Numbered from the stretch's first letter, positions 1 through 6,851 are shown. The stretch is DNA of 11,840 nucleotides from Anaerolineales bacterium (GCA_026985785.1 JALSPT010000122.1:1-11840), one strand, 5' to 3'. The notes: generated by a model not told the origin, from the sequence alone. Program-made: numbers and translations.

Positions 1-959
1 CCGAAACTCTGCACGGTTTCGCCTTCCAGCGGCGCGCCGATGATGAAAGCCCAGCGCGCCAGCCGCTCGGCGGCCTGGCGGTCGCGCTCGGTGGTGGTGG
101 GCGAGGTCAAAATCAGCGTGTCGGAAAGCAGCCCGGCGAGCAGCAGCCCGGCGATCTCCGGCGGGGCGCTCAGCCCGGCCTCGGCAATGCGCTCGGAAAC
201 TAAGGTGCTGGTGCTGCCCACCACGTCCACGGTGAAGCGGATGGGGGTTTTGGTGTGGGGGTTGCCGAGGCGATGGTGGTCGAGCACCTCCAGCAGTTCC
301 GCTTCTTCCAGCGCGCCGATGGCCTGGGCAGGCTCGTTGTGATCCACCAGCACTACTTGGAGGCGCGGCGGGTTGAGCAGATCGCGCTGGCGGCATACGC
401 CCTGGTAGCGGCCTTTGTCGTCCACCACGATGAAGAAGTTGTGCTCCTCGCGCAAAATGCGGTTGAGGGCGTCGCGAATGTGGGTGTCGGCGCGGAAACG
501 GGGCACGGTGGTATCGCAGGCCTCGGCAGCCGGGCGGACGAGGAAGTCGCAGATGCGCTGATCTTCGCCCTGGGGGCGAGGCCCAACCAACCGACCGAGG
601 AAATCAAACAGGCTGAGGCCGGTAATCAGGCCGTAGGGTGTGCCGTCTTCGTTGACCACGGGCGCGACGCCGCCGGTGCGGTTGGCGATCGCCCAGGCAT
701 CCCGCAACGGCTGGGTGGGCAACACGGTGTCCATCCGGCGGGAAACGGCGGCAAAGCGCGGCGAAGCGTCGGTGAGCAGTTTGGGCGGCTTGAGGCCCAG
801 ACGTTCCAGCGCCCAGGCGGTTTGCTGGTTGAGCGAACCGGCGCGGGCGGCTTTGGCATCGAGCCCATCGCGCTCGCTGAGCAGCCAGGCGTAGCCCACG
901 GCGGAAGCAATCGAATCGGTGTCGGGGTTGACGTGCCCGACGACGTACACGGTGGGCAT
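1..959 (-). CDS. ppaC: Manganese-dependent inorganic pyrophosphatase (family II, DHH) with CBS pair, C-terminus outside window
   Basis: Hydrolyses pyrophosphate to phosphate in the cytoplasm, using Mn/Co as in other family II enzymes. About 319 codons are visible from the ATG at 959. The first metal motif is GHVNPDTDS at residues 8-16, giving H9, D13 and D15. The second motif is VDHNE with D206, the DHH signature is D227-H228-H229, and the LLSDT motif carries D280. Between the first and second motifs lies an insert of about 130 residues (roughly 65-195) with two CBS-like repeats (for example RMDTVLPTQPLRDAW, then RADTHIRDALNRI ... HNFFIVVDDKG). CBS pairs of this kind bind adenine nucleotides and regulate the enzyme. 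The insert has no room for a DRTGG domain. The DHHA2 substrate-binding domain should follow beyond the left edge, so the gene is partial. The start is fixed by a GAGGAG ribosome site 6 nt upstream. It is 272 nt downstream of the molybdenum hydroxylase gene and separated from it by a hairpin-rich repeat, so it is probably an independent unit. Confidence 0.93.
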   Translation of the reverse strand, partial: MPTVYVVGHVNPDTDSIASAVGYAWLLSERDGLDAKAARAGSLNQQTAWALERLGLKPPKLLTDASPRFAAVSRRMDTVLPTQPLRDAWAIANRTGGVAPVVNEDGTPYGLITGLSLFDFLGRLVGPRPQGEDQRICDFLVRPAAEACDTTVPRFRADTHIRDALNRILREEHNFFIVVDDKGRYQGVCRQRDLLNPPRLQVVLVDHNEPAQAIGALEEAELLEVLDHHRLGNPHTKTPIRFTVDVVGSTSTLVSERIAEAGLSAPPEIAGLLLAGLLSDTLILTSPTTTERDRQAAERLARWAFIIGAPLEGETVQSF

Positions 960-965
960 GGCGCG

Positions 966-971
966 CTCCTC
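966..971 (-). promoter_or_regulatory. Ribosome binding site of the pyrophosphatase gene
   Basis: GAGGAG on the minus strand, 6 nt before the ATG at 959. It decides the start, because this reading frame stays open further upstream through the intergenic region in only one shadow frame, and the protein aligns with the family from this Met (H9, D13 and D15 in their usual positions). Confidence 0.8.
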
Positions 972-1016
972 GGGAAAATCGGGTGCGGGGGCGAACAACG
1001 GGGCCTTTCAATGGCA

Positions 1017-1046
1017 GCAAAGAAGGCTCAAAGAGCGTTTCTTTGC
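1017..1046. repeat. Two-tier inverted repeat in the pyrophosphatase upstream region
   Basis: Outer arms GCAAAGAA (1017-1024) and TTCTTTGC (1039-1046) are perfect complements. Inside them GCTC (1026-1029) and GAGC (1033-1036) pair around an AAA loop. In a minus-strand transcript this would be a hairpin in or near the 5' leader of the pyrophosphatase gene, about 60 nt before its start. No U-run follows it, so it is not a canonical intrinsic terminator. Its function is unknown. Confidence 0.5.
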
Positions 1047-1071
1047 CTATCTCACCCATCCCCCAGCCGCT

Positions 1072-1113
1072 GCCCCTCGACTTCAGCGCCTTGCGGCGCT
1101 TCCGCTCAGGGGC
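1072..1113. repeat. Nested hairpin 1 of the composite element
   Basis: GCCCCT (1072-1077) pairs with AGGGGC (1108-1113). Inside, AGCGCC (1085-1090) pairs with GGCGCT (1095-1100) around a TTGC loop. The two stems are separated by an internal loop of 7 nt on each side. Confidence 0.5.
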
Positions 1114-1119
1114 GGCTTT

Positions 1120-1154
1120 CCCCCTTCCCTCCCTTACTAAGGGAGGGAAGGGGG
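1120..1154. repeat. Perfect 16-bp homopyrimidine/homopurine hairpin
   Basis: The pyrimidine arm CCCCCTTCCCTCCCTT (1120-1135) is exactly complementary to AAGGGAGGGAAGGGGG (1139-1154) across a 3-nt loop. It is very stable, but no T-run follows on either strand. If it stops transcription from the molybdenum hydroxylase gene it does not do so as a standard intrinsic terminator. Confidence 0.65.
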
Positions 1155-1156
1155 TG

Positions 1157-1185
1157 CCTGAAAAGCGCATTTTGCGCTTTTCAGG
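1157..1185. terminator. Perfect 13-bp hairpin downstream of the molybdenum hydroxylase gene, possible transcript end
   Basis: CCTGAAAAGCGCA (1157-1169) pairs with TGCGCTTTTCAGG (1173-1185) around TTT. It is the first strong stem met by a minus-strand transcript, 46 nt after the stop at 1232. It lacks a trailing U-run: the minus strand continues CACCCCC. The terminator role is therefore tentative; transcript 3'-end stabilisation is equally possible. Confidence 0.35.
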
Positions 1186-1231
1186 TGGGGGTTGGGAGAG
1201 ATTTTGCAGCCAGCCCACCCCCGCGCAGGGC

Positions 1232-4138
1232 TTACGCTTTGTGGCTTGCCCGCCACACCTTTTCCGGTGTGACCGGGCCGCTATCCACCGCGGCTTCCAC
1301 CGCGTCGTACACCGCGTTGGCTACCGCCGGGGCAACGCCGTTGAGCGGGTATTCGGCCACGGATTTCACGCCGAAGGGGTGGGTGGGCTCGAAGGTTTCC
1401 ACGAAAATGGTCTTCAGGCGGGGCATCTCGGCGGCCAGGGGCACATGATAGTCCTTGAAAGCCCGCACCAAGGGCTGGCCGTCTTCGGTGTAGGGCATGT
1501 CTTCGGTGGTGCCATAGCCCAGCCCCTGGTTGACGCCGCCTTCCACCTGGCCGGAGGCCGTGAGGGGGTTGATGACCACCCCAGCATCGGCCACCGTGGT
1601 GAGCGCATCCACCCACACCTGGCCGGTTTCGGTGTCCACCGTGACCTCGGCAATCTGGATGGCGAAGGGCGGCGGCGAGGCCGGGGCCATGAACGAGGCC
1701 GCGCCCATGATCTGTTCCTGGTTTTCGTGGTGGATGCTGTTGAAGCCGATCTCGGCCAGAGTCACCGCGCGCCCATCGGGAGCGATGGCCTTGCGGTCGG
1801 CCAGGGTGATGTCTTCGGGGTTGACCTCGGGGCCGTCGCCGCGGGCGTTGAGCATCGCGGCAGCGCGAGCGCGGATGCGCTCGGCGACTTGTTCGGCGGC
1901 CTGCGTCGCGGCTGCGCCGCTGACGTAGGTGGTGCTGGAGGCGTAAGCGCCCTTGTCGAAGGGGGTGAAGTCGGTGTCGCCCGACGTCACGATGATGTCG
2001 TCCAGGGTTACGCCCAACACCTCGGCGGCCATCTGCGCCAGCACGGTATCCGAGCCGGTACCCAGGTCGGCTGCGCCTACCATCAGGTTGAACGAGCCGT
2101 CCTCGTTCATCTTGATGAATGCGCCGCCCATGTCCAGTTTGGCGATCGCGGTGCCCTGCATCAGCATGGCGAGGCCGATGCCACGCCGCAAGTGCGGCTT
2201 GCCGGGCACGGTGTGCCATTCGGGGTTGCCGTATTTGGCGTCCCAGTCGACGGCCTCTTTGGCTTTGGCCACCGCTTCGGCCAGGGCGTTGGTGTCGATG
2301 GTCTCCGGGCTGGGGGCGCGCCCTTCGTTCCATGCCAGGCTGAAGGGGTGGTATTCGCCGGCGCGGATGGCGTTCTTAAGGCGGAAGGCGATGGGGTCCA
2401 TGCCTAAGGCGCGGGCAATTTTCTCCATGTGGCGCTCGACGGCGAAGAAGCCCTGCGTCGCGCCGTAGCCGCGGTAAGCGCCGGTGGGCACGGTGTTGGT
2501 GTACACCGTGTCGGCGTAGAAGCGGATGTTGGGGGATTTACGGTATTCGCCATCGCCGACGTACAGCGCCATGGCTTTGTGGCCGGTGTTGCCGACCACA
2601 GTGAGCGCGTGGCCGCCGTAGGCGCCGGTGTTGGACAGGGCGTACATTTCGTTGGCGGTGATGGTGCCGTCCTTCTTCACGCCGGTCTTGAGGCGGATTT
2701 TCATCTGGTGGCGCGGGCGCCCGGCGATGAATTCCTCTTCGTCGGTGTAGATGTATTTCACCGGGCGACCGGTGGCGATGGTGAGGTGGGCGGCGACGTC
2801 TTCGATGAGTACCTCTTGCTTGCCGCCAAAGCCGCCGCCGATGCGCGGCTTGACCACGCGGATTTTCTTGATGGGCAGGTTGAGCACGGGCGCCAGTTGC
2901 CGCCGGACGTGGAAGGGCACCTGCGTGCTGGTGCGTACCACCAGGCGGTCGTTTTCATCCCAGTAGGTGATGGTGACGTGCGGCTCGCTGTAAGCCTGAT
3001 GGGCGCGCGGCACCTCGTATTCGCCCTCGAAGATGTAGTCGGCCTCGGCGAAGCCCTTTTCCACATCGCCAATGTCGATGCGGATGCGGGCGGCGATGTT
3101 CTTGCTGGGGTCGGATTCGCCGAAGTTGACGTATTCCGGCTCGTCGTGGATGATGGGCGCGTCCTCTTTCAGCGCGTCCTCGGGGTCCACGATGGCAGGC
3201 AGTTCTTCGTATTCCACTTCGATGAGTTTGAGCGCCTGCTCGGCGATTTCCTCTGTCTCCGCAGCCACGAAGGCCACCCGGTCGCCCACGAAGCGCACTT
3301 TGTTGTCCAGCGAGAAGGTGTCCAGCGGGCCGGGGATGGGGTCGGATTGCCCGGCGGTGGACCAGGGGACGCGCGGCAGGTCTTCCCACGTCAGCACGGC
3401 GTGGACACCGGGGAGGGCTTTCGCCTTGCTGGTGTCGATGCGCTTGATGCGGGCGTGCGCCACAGGCGAGCGCAGCACTTTGGCGATGAGCATCCCCGGC
3501 AGGCTGAAGTCGTCGGTAAAGGCGGGCTTGCCCTGCACCAGTTTGAGGGCGTCCACCTTGCGGTCGGGCTGGCCGACGCGGCGGTAGGCTTCCACTTCGG
3601 GGACGGGAATCACTTCGGGCATGGCCTCGGCGGCGAACTTGCGGGCTTTTTCCTCGTCGCCGCGCATCCGGGCGGCGGCCAGCAGCACGGCCTTGACCGG
3701 CTTTTCGTAGCCGGTGCAGCGGCAGATCACGCCGGAAAGGGCTTCCCGCACCTCTTCTTCGGTGGGGTCGGGGTTTTCGTCCAGCAGGTGCTTGGCGGTC
3801 AGCAGCATGGCGGGGGTGCAGAAGCCGCACTGCACCGCGCCGACCTCGACGAAAGCCTCTTGCAGGGGATGCAGGTCGAGGGTGAAATCCCAGCCGGTTT
3901 GCTGGCCGCCGAGGGCGTCCACGGTTTGGATTTCATGGCCTTCGGCTTGGGCGGCGAGCACCGAGCAGGAATAGGCTGGTTTGCCGTCGAAAAGCACGGT
4001 GCACGCGCCGCAGGTGCCGTCGTCGCAGCCGTGCTTGACGCTGGTGTAGCCCAGGTCGCGCAGGGCGTCGAGCAGGGAAGTGTCGGGGGAAACGTCGATG
4101 GTGTGTCGTTTACCGTTGACGGTGAGTGTCAGTTCCAT
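1232..4138 (-). CDS. Molybdenum hydroxylase of the xanthine dehydrogenase family, fused [2Fe-2S] and Mo-cofactor subunits (XdhD/YgfN-like architecture)
   Basis: A 968-residue cytoplasmic hydroxylase subunit, using water as oxygen donor. Residues 1-90 form a plant-type ferredoxin domain with C38, C43, C46 and C58. A second [2Fe-2S] helical domain has QCGFC (C104, C107) and CRC (C139, C141). The molybdopterin domains follow from about 185, with GGGFGGKQ at 434-441 and AYRGYGATQG at 554-563. Near the C-terminus, GVKSVAEYPLNGVAPA places E929 where the family's catalytic glutamate sits. Fusion of the small and large subunits with a separate short FAD subunit matches the E. coli XdhD/YgfN layout and length. 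The CO dehydrogenase AYRCSFR loop is absent, so this is not form I CODH. The substrate is unknown: purine, N-heterocycle or aromatic aldehyde are all open. A GAGGAG site 8 nt upstream supports the start. The FAD subunit gene precedes it by 26 nt. No selenium-dependent hydroxylase accessory genes (yqeB, ygfK, ssnA) are in view. Confidence 0.93.
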   Translation of the reverse strand: MELTLTVNGKRHTIDVSPDTSLLDALRDLGYTSVKHGCDDGTCGACTVLFDGKPAYSCSVLAAQAEGHEIQTVDALGGQQTGWDFTLDLHPLQEAFVEVGAVQCGFCTPAMLLTAKHLLDENPDPTEEEVREALSGVICRCTGYEKPVKAVLLAAARMRGDEEKARKFAAEAMPEVIPVPEVEAYRRVGQPDRKVDALKLVQGKPAFTDDFSLPGMLIAKVLRSPVAHARIKRIDTSKAKALPGVHAVLTWEDLPRVPWSTAGQSDPIPGPLDTFSLDNKVRFVGDRVAFVAAETEEIAEQALKLIEVEYEELPAIVDPEDALKEDAPIIHDEPEYVNFGESDPSKNIAARIRIDIGDVEKGFAEADYIFEGEYEVPRAHQAYSEPHVTITYWDENDRLVVRTSTQVPFHVRRQLAPVLNLPIKKIRVVKPRIGGGFGGKQEVLIEDVAAHLTIATGRPVKYIYTDEEEFIAGRPRHQMKIRLKTGVKKDGTITANEMYALSNTGAYGGHALTVVGNTGHKAMALYVGDGEYRKSPNIRFYADTVYTNTVPTGAYRGYGATQGFFAVERHMEKIARALGMDPIAFRLKNAIRAGEYHPFSLAWNEGRAPSPETIDTNALAEAVAKAKEAVDWDAKYGNPEWHTVPGKPHLRRGIGLAMLMQGTAIAKLDMGGAFIKMNEDGSFNLMVGAADLGTGSDTVLAQMAAEVLGVTLDDIIVTSGDTDFTPFDKGAYASSTTYVSGAAATQAAEQVAERIRARAAAMLNARGDGPEVNPEDITLADRKAIAPDGRAVTLAEIGFNSIHHENQEQIMGAASFMAPASPPPFAIQIAEVTVDTETGQVWVDALTTVADAGVVINPLTASGQVEGGVNQGLGYGTTEDMPYTEDGQPLVRAFKDYHVPLAAEMPRLKTIFVETFEPTHPFGVKSVAEYPLNGVAPAVANAVYDAVEAAVDSGPVTPEKVWRASHKA

Positions 4139-4164
4139 GATGAAAACTCCTCAGCGGGGGCGGG

Positions 4165-4932
4165 TCAGGCCAGGGCTTGCAGGGCACGGCGCACCAGCAC
4201 GGCGGCCACTTCGCGGCGGTATTCGGCGCTGGCGCGGTAATCGTCAGCATCGTGGGCGGCGTTGCGGGCGGCTTCTTCGGCGCCGGTGGCTTCGGGGCCG
4301 TCCATCGCCAGATGGGGGGCGTCGCCCCAGCCGCCGAGCACCACGCGGGTGCGCCCGGAGGGCCATTGCGCCACCGCCACCACCACCAGCGGGCGGGAGA
4401 GCGGCGAGGGGGCGACGGTTTCCACCGCCAGTTTGGCCTGGGTGGGCACCGTCACCTTGGTGATCAGTTTGCCCTGCAGGTGGTCGAAGCGGAAGGGGTA
4501 GAGTTCACCAAGGGGTAGTTTTTCGTCGTCGGGCTGGAGCAGCAGCACGGCGTCCAGCGCCATCATCGCGGTCGCGAAGGGCGACATACCGTCGGCAGCA
4601 ACTAAGGTGCCGGCCACGGTTTGGAGGTGACGGCGGGTGTAGGTGGTTTCCAGCGCGGCGGCGTCTTTGAGCGCCTGGGGGAGGTCGGCCTGCAACAGGT
4701 CTTGCAGGCGGGCGGTCGCGCCCAGGTCGGCAAAGTTGCCGCGCGGGGTGATGGCGTCCAGCCCCAACGCCTGCAGGTCAACCACGGCGACGTCTTCCTG
4801 GGGCAGGGTTTTGGGGCGTTGCGCCGCGTTGAGGAATGCACCGCCGCCGAGCGGCAGCGTGCGCGGTTCGGCGCGCCCCAGCAGGGCCAGGGCTTCTTCC
4901 AGCGTTTGGGGGCGATGATATTCCAGGTGCAT
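4165..4932 (-). CDS. FAD-binding subunit of the molybdenum hydroxylase (YgfM-like, short form)
   Basis: A 255-residue protein of the CoxM/XdhB/YgfM family that carries electrons from the iron-sulfur clusters to an external acceptor. The N-terminal FAD contact LPLGGGAFLN is at 26-35, and the second nucleotide motif TVAGTLVAAD is at 105-114, followed by MALDAVLLL typical of the VAO/PCMH fold. It is close to YgfM in length and shorter than CoxM-type subunits, lacking most of the extended C-terminal region. It has no [4Fe-4S] cysteine insert, so it is not the 4-hydroxybenzoyl-CoA reductase type. A GAGGAG site 6 nt upstream lies inside the last Glu codons of the thioesterase gene, which ends 3 nt before this start, so translation is probably coupled. 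The electron acceptor (NAD, quinone, ferredoxin or F420) cannot be told from the sequence. Confidence 0.9.
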   Translation of the reverse strand: MHLEYHRPQTLEEALALLGRAEPRTLPLGGGAFLNAAQRPKTLPQEDVAVVDLQALGLDAITPRGNFADLGATARLQDLLQADLPQALKDAAALETTYTRRHLQTVAGTLVAADGMSPFATAMMALDAVLLLQPDDEKLPLGELYPFRFDHLQGKLITKVTVPTQAKLAVETVAPSPLSRPLVVVAVAQWPSGRTRVVLGGWGDAPHLAMDGPEATGAEEAARNAAHDADDYRASAEYRREVAAVLVRRALQALA

Positions 4933-4935
4933 GGC

Positions 4936-5487
4936 TCACTCCTCTTCAGGGGTGCAGTGGGGATAGACTTTCCAGCCTAAGGCATCGGCATCCATTTGCG
5001 CTAATTCTTCTTCCGGCACGGCCAGCAACATGCTTTCGGCTTCGGCCATGGGTTGGGCGGTGGCAGGGTCGTCTTCCGCCAGGAAGACGCCGCCCCAGGC
5101 GGTCACCACCCGCCCGCGATCCTTGATCGCCCGTCCCACGATGCGAAGGGGCACCTCGACAGGCACGTGTTGACGGTATTTGACCGTCAGGCGGGCGGTG
5201 AACAGCAGCCGGGCAGTGGCCGGGTCGATGCCCATCACCGAGCGTCCCACGGCTTCATCGAGCAGCGAGGCTACGATGCCGCCGTGCGCCATCCCCGGAT
5301 AGCTTTGGTATTGTTCGGGGATGGTGTACCAGGCCGTGACCTCGTTGTCGCCGGTTTGGTAGAAGCAGGCTTGCAGCCCGTAGGGGTTGTCCAGCCCGCA
5401 GACGAAGCAATGCAGCGAGTTGGGCTGCAGCACAGGGCGCAGGTCTGGGCGAATGATAGCGCCTTTGGAAGGTGGAGATGGGTTCAT
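4936..5487 (-). CDS. PaaI-type hotdog-fold thioesterase
   Basis: 183 residues with a single hotdog domain. HCFVCGLDNPYGL at 26-38 is the N-terminal signature of a large thioesterase subfamily, and GMAHGGIVASLLDEAVG at 65-81 contains the HGG and acidic DE residues expected at the acyl-CoA site. The family hydrolyses acyl-CoA or acyl-ACP thioesters; the substrate here is unknown. The ATG at 5487 overlaps the cofC stop by 4 nt (ATGA) and has AGAGGG 6 nt upstream, so it is translated with cofC. Its place between an F420 gene and a molybdenum hydroxylase pair suggests the hydroxylase pathway may pass through a CoA thioester, but housekeeping use is also possible. The C27/C30 pair could bind metal but is a general feature of this subfamily. 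Confidence 0.85.
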   Translation of the reverse strand: MNPSPPSKGAIIRPDLRPVLQPNSLHCFVCGLDNPYGLQACFYQTGDNEVTAWYTIPEQYQSYPGMAHGGIVASLLDEAVGRSVMGIDPATARLLFTARLTVKYRQHVPVEVPLRIVGRAIKDRGRVVTAWGGVFLAEDDPATAQPMAEAESMLLAVPEEELAQMDADALGWKVYPHCTPEEE

Positions 5488-6140
5488 GGTGTGCCCTCTA
5501 TTGTGCGTGCTCGGGTGCCAGGGGCGACGCGAGCGGCAAATTCGGGGAACACGGTGGTCACCAAATGGAGGTCTTCCGGCCAGTCGAGGTCACGTGCCAG
5601 ACCAGGACGGTTGATCACCGCCACCGCCGCACCGGCTTTTTGGGCCAATGTCAGGTGACGGGTGAACGAATTAGGACCGTAGGCGTATTCTATCGCACCT
5701 GGCGGTCGCACAGCCAGTCCGTTGGTGCCTTTGCCCGTAGCGTTGGGCGCCAGGGCAACGCCCGGTGCAGGAGGCAGGGCGTCCAGCAATGCACGCACGT
5801 CTTCCGGCGTGAGCAGCGGCAGGTCGGCTGGCAAGATCAGCAGCGCGCCTACGCCAGACGCCCGCAACATCATGGTCGCGCGCTTGAGCGCCAGGTTGAG
5901 TTGCGAGTTGCTCTGCTCTTGCAGGGTATGCGCGCCGTGGTCACGGGCTAACGCCAAGGCGGCGCTGTCGCGACTGACGACCAGGGTGCGCTCGATGGCG
6001 GGAACTTGCTGTAAAACTTCCAGCGTGTGGGTAAAAAGATAGCGATTGAGTTGAGTGCGTTCTCCTACGGTGAGCACGTTAGCGAGGCGAGATTTGCCCC
6101 GCCGCAGGGGTTTGACAGGTACCACAGCCACAGTGGCCAA
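5484..6140 (-). CDS. cofC: CofC, phospholactate/phosphoenolpyruvate guanylyltransferase of F420 biosynthesis
   Basis: Transfers GMP from GTP to 2-phospho-L-lactate, phosphoenolpyruvate or (in some bacteria) 3-phosphoglycerate, giving the unstable donor used by CofD. The 218-residue nucleotidyltransferase shows VPVKPLRRGKSRLA at 7-20 (GTP loop), LPADLPLL at 103-110 (metal-binding D106), GKGTNGL at 136-142 and GPNSFTRH at 155-162, all family signatures. The start is TTG at 6140, supported by AAGGAG exactly 6 nt upstream; no ATG or GTG lies close by. Which three-carbon acid it uses cannot be read here. The stand-alone nitroreductase in the same operon favours the phosphoenolpyruvate route, because only that route needs a dehydro-F420-0 reductase. 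It follows the split-barrel gene by 24 nt and overlaps the thioesterase gene by 4 nt. Confidence 0.95.
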   Translation of the reverse strand: MATVAVVPVKPLRRGKSRLANVLTVGERTQLNRYLFTHTLEVLQQVPAIERTLVVSRDSAALALARDHGAHTLQEQSNSQLNLALKRATMMLRASGVGALLILPADLPLLTPEDVRALLDALPPAPGVALAPNATGKGTNGLAVRPPGAIEYAYGPNSFTRHLTLAQKAGAAVAVINRPGLARDLDWPEDLHLVTTVFPEFAARVAPGTRARTIEGTP

Positions 6141-6146
6141 TGCGTT

Positions 6147-6152
6147 CTCCTT
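6147..6152 (-). promoter_or_regulatory. Ribosome binding site that fixes the TTG start of cofC
   Basis: AAGGAG on the minus strand with 6 nt to the TTG at 6140. It is a strong site serving a weak start codon, and it confirms that the protein begins MATVAVVPVKP, in line with CofC homologues. Confidence 0.8.
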
Positions 6153-6164
6153 GTGAAGCAGGGT

Positions 6165-6851
6165 TTATTTGCTCGCCATGCTCTTGGGGCGCTGAGTTTT
6201 GTTCTGTAAATAGTCAGCCAATGCCGAAGGCAGAGGGGTGTTGGCGTAATCGGCGGGGATGGGTTCGCCGAAGGTGCGTTGGATGGGGATGTAGCCAGCC
6301 CACACGGGAAGGCCGCGGCATTCGGGCGGGTCGTCGGGAAAGCCGGTGCGAACTTTGGCCGCCGCGCTCTCGATGGCGATTTCGGCAACGGCGACGCCGC
6401 GCAGATGACGCTCGGAGGGCGTATTGGCGGCCTGCCATTGCCCCGGCACCAGCCGCTCGGTCAGCACGCGCAGGGCGGTGCGCTTTTCGCCTTCGTCCGT
6501 CAGCAGCCGCCCGTGCCCGAAAACGGTGGCCGAGCGGTAGTTGACGGAAAGTTCGGCCACGCTTTTGGTAACCACCAGCCCATCGAGCAGCGCCACGCTC
6601 ACGGCCACTTCGCCGCCGGCGGCAATATGCTGCATCAAGCCGCTGGCAGGATGGCCGTGAATTACCAGGCGGTTGCCGTCGCGGGCGTAAAGGGCGGGGA
6701 TGACCATCGGCTGCCCTTCCCGGACAAAGGCAAAGTGCCCGACCATAGCCGCGTCGAGGATGGCGTAGATGGTCTCTGCGTCGTAGTGCGCCCGGTCGGC
6801 GTGGCGGCGGATGCGGTTGTGTTCGGTGACTGGAAAGGTTGACGTGCTCAT
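6165..6851 (-). CDS. FMN-binding split-barrel protein, NimA/pyridoxamine-phosphate-oxidase-like (COG3467 type)
   Basis: A 228-residue cytoplasmic flavin-reductase-fold protein. It begins with the subfamily's N-terminal RIRRHADRAHYD stretch (13-24), then the ILDAAMVGHFAFV and QPMVIPALYARDGNRL core, HGHPASGLM, and later SVNYRSATVFG and AKVRTGFPDDP, the usual signatures of this family. Relatives bind FMN or heme, and some (Nim) reduce nitroimidazoles. The fold is shared with F420-binding FDOR enzymes, so F420 use is conceivable, but the motifs seen are those of the FMN/heme branch. I chose the ATG at 6851 because it overlaps the protoglobin stop by 4 nt (ATGA). A TTG 18 nt further upstream (6869) would add six residues and has no better ribosome site. 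It sits between the protoglobin and cofC. Confidence 0.85.
   Translation of the reverse strand: MSTSTFPVTEHNRIRRHADRAHYDAETIYAILDAAMVGHFAFVREGQPMVIPALYARDGNRLVIHGHPASGLMQHIAAGGEVAVSVALLDGLVVTKSVAELSVNYRSATVFGHGRLLTDEGEKRTALRVLTERLVPGQWQAANTPSERHLRGVAVAEIAIESAAAKVRTGFPDDPPECRGLPVWAGYIPIQRTFGEPIPADYANTPLPSALADYLQNKTQRPKSMASK

Larger units (their letters stand above)
1048..1202. repeat. Composite palindromic intergenic element of three hairpins enclosed by imperfect outer arms
   Basis: Outer arms: TCTCACCCATCCCCCA (1050-1065) pairs with TGGGGGTTGGGAGAGA (1186-1201), with two mismatches. Between them are three hairpins: 1072-1113, 1120-1154 and 1157-1185, listed separately. The block fills most of the 272-nt gap between the molybdenum hydroxylase stop and the pyrophosphatase start and contains no gene. 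A sequence starting with the same TCTCACCC...CCCCC arm reappears at the right end of the window, so this looks like a dispersed repeat family rather than a one-off terminator. A non-autonomous mobile element (MITE or REP-like) or a Rho-related or processing structure are all possible. Confidence 0.6.

Noticed and set aside
1120..1185. Canonical Rho-independent terminators
   Set aside because: The stems are strong but neither strand has a T-run after either hairpin, so only a tentative transcript-end role is given to one of them.
604..1218. Minus-strand frame starting in the hairpin element and overlapping the pyrophosphatase
   Set aside because: The true pyrophosphatase frame starts at 959 with conserved metal motifs; this one is Arg-rich in a shifted frame.
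255..2407. Two overlapping long plus-strand frames across the pyrophosphatase, the hairpin element and the hydroxylase 3' end
   Set aside because: They run through a palindromic repeat and antisense to two well-supported genes, and the translations are low-complexity without recognisable domains.
2429..4240. 603-residue plus-strand open frame opposite the molybdenum hydroxylase gene
   Set aside because: It is antisense to a gene with full family motifs, is rich in His/Gly/Val with no domain signature, and is of the kind produced when GC-rich codons leave the opposite frame free of stops.
1232..4932. Aerobic CO dehydrogenase (coxSLM)
   Set aside because: The large subunit is fused to the Fe-S domain and lacks the AYRCSFR active-site loop, having AYRGYGATQG instead.
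4165..4932. 4-hydroxybenzoyl-CoA reductase beta subunit, suggested by the nearby thioesterase
   Set aside because: The FAD subunit is short and has no cysteine-rich [4Fe-4S] insertion.
6165..6851. Genuine pyridoxamine 5'-phosphate oxidase (PdxH) or a canonical F420-binding FDOR enzyme
   Set aside because: Motifs match the COG3467/NimA-type subfamily rather than PdxH, and no F420-specific signature can be identified by eye; the F420 link is from context only.
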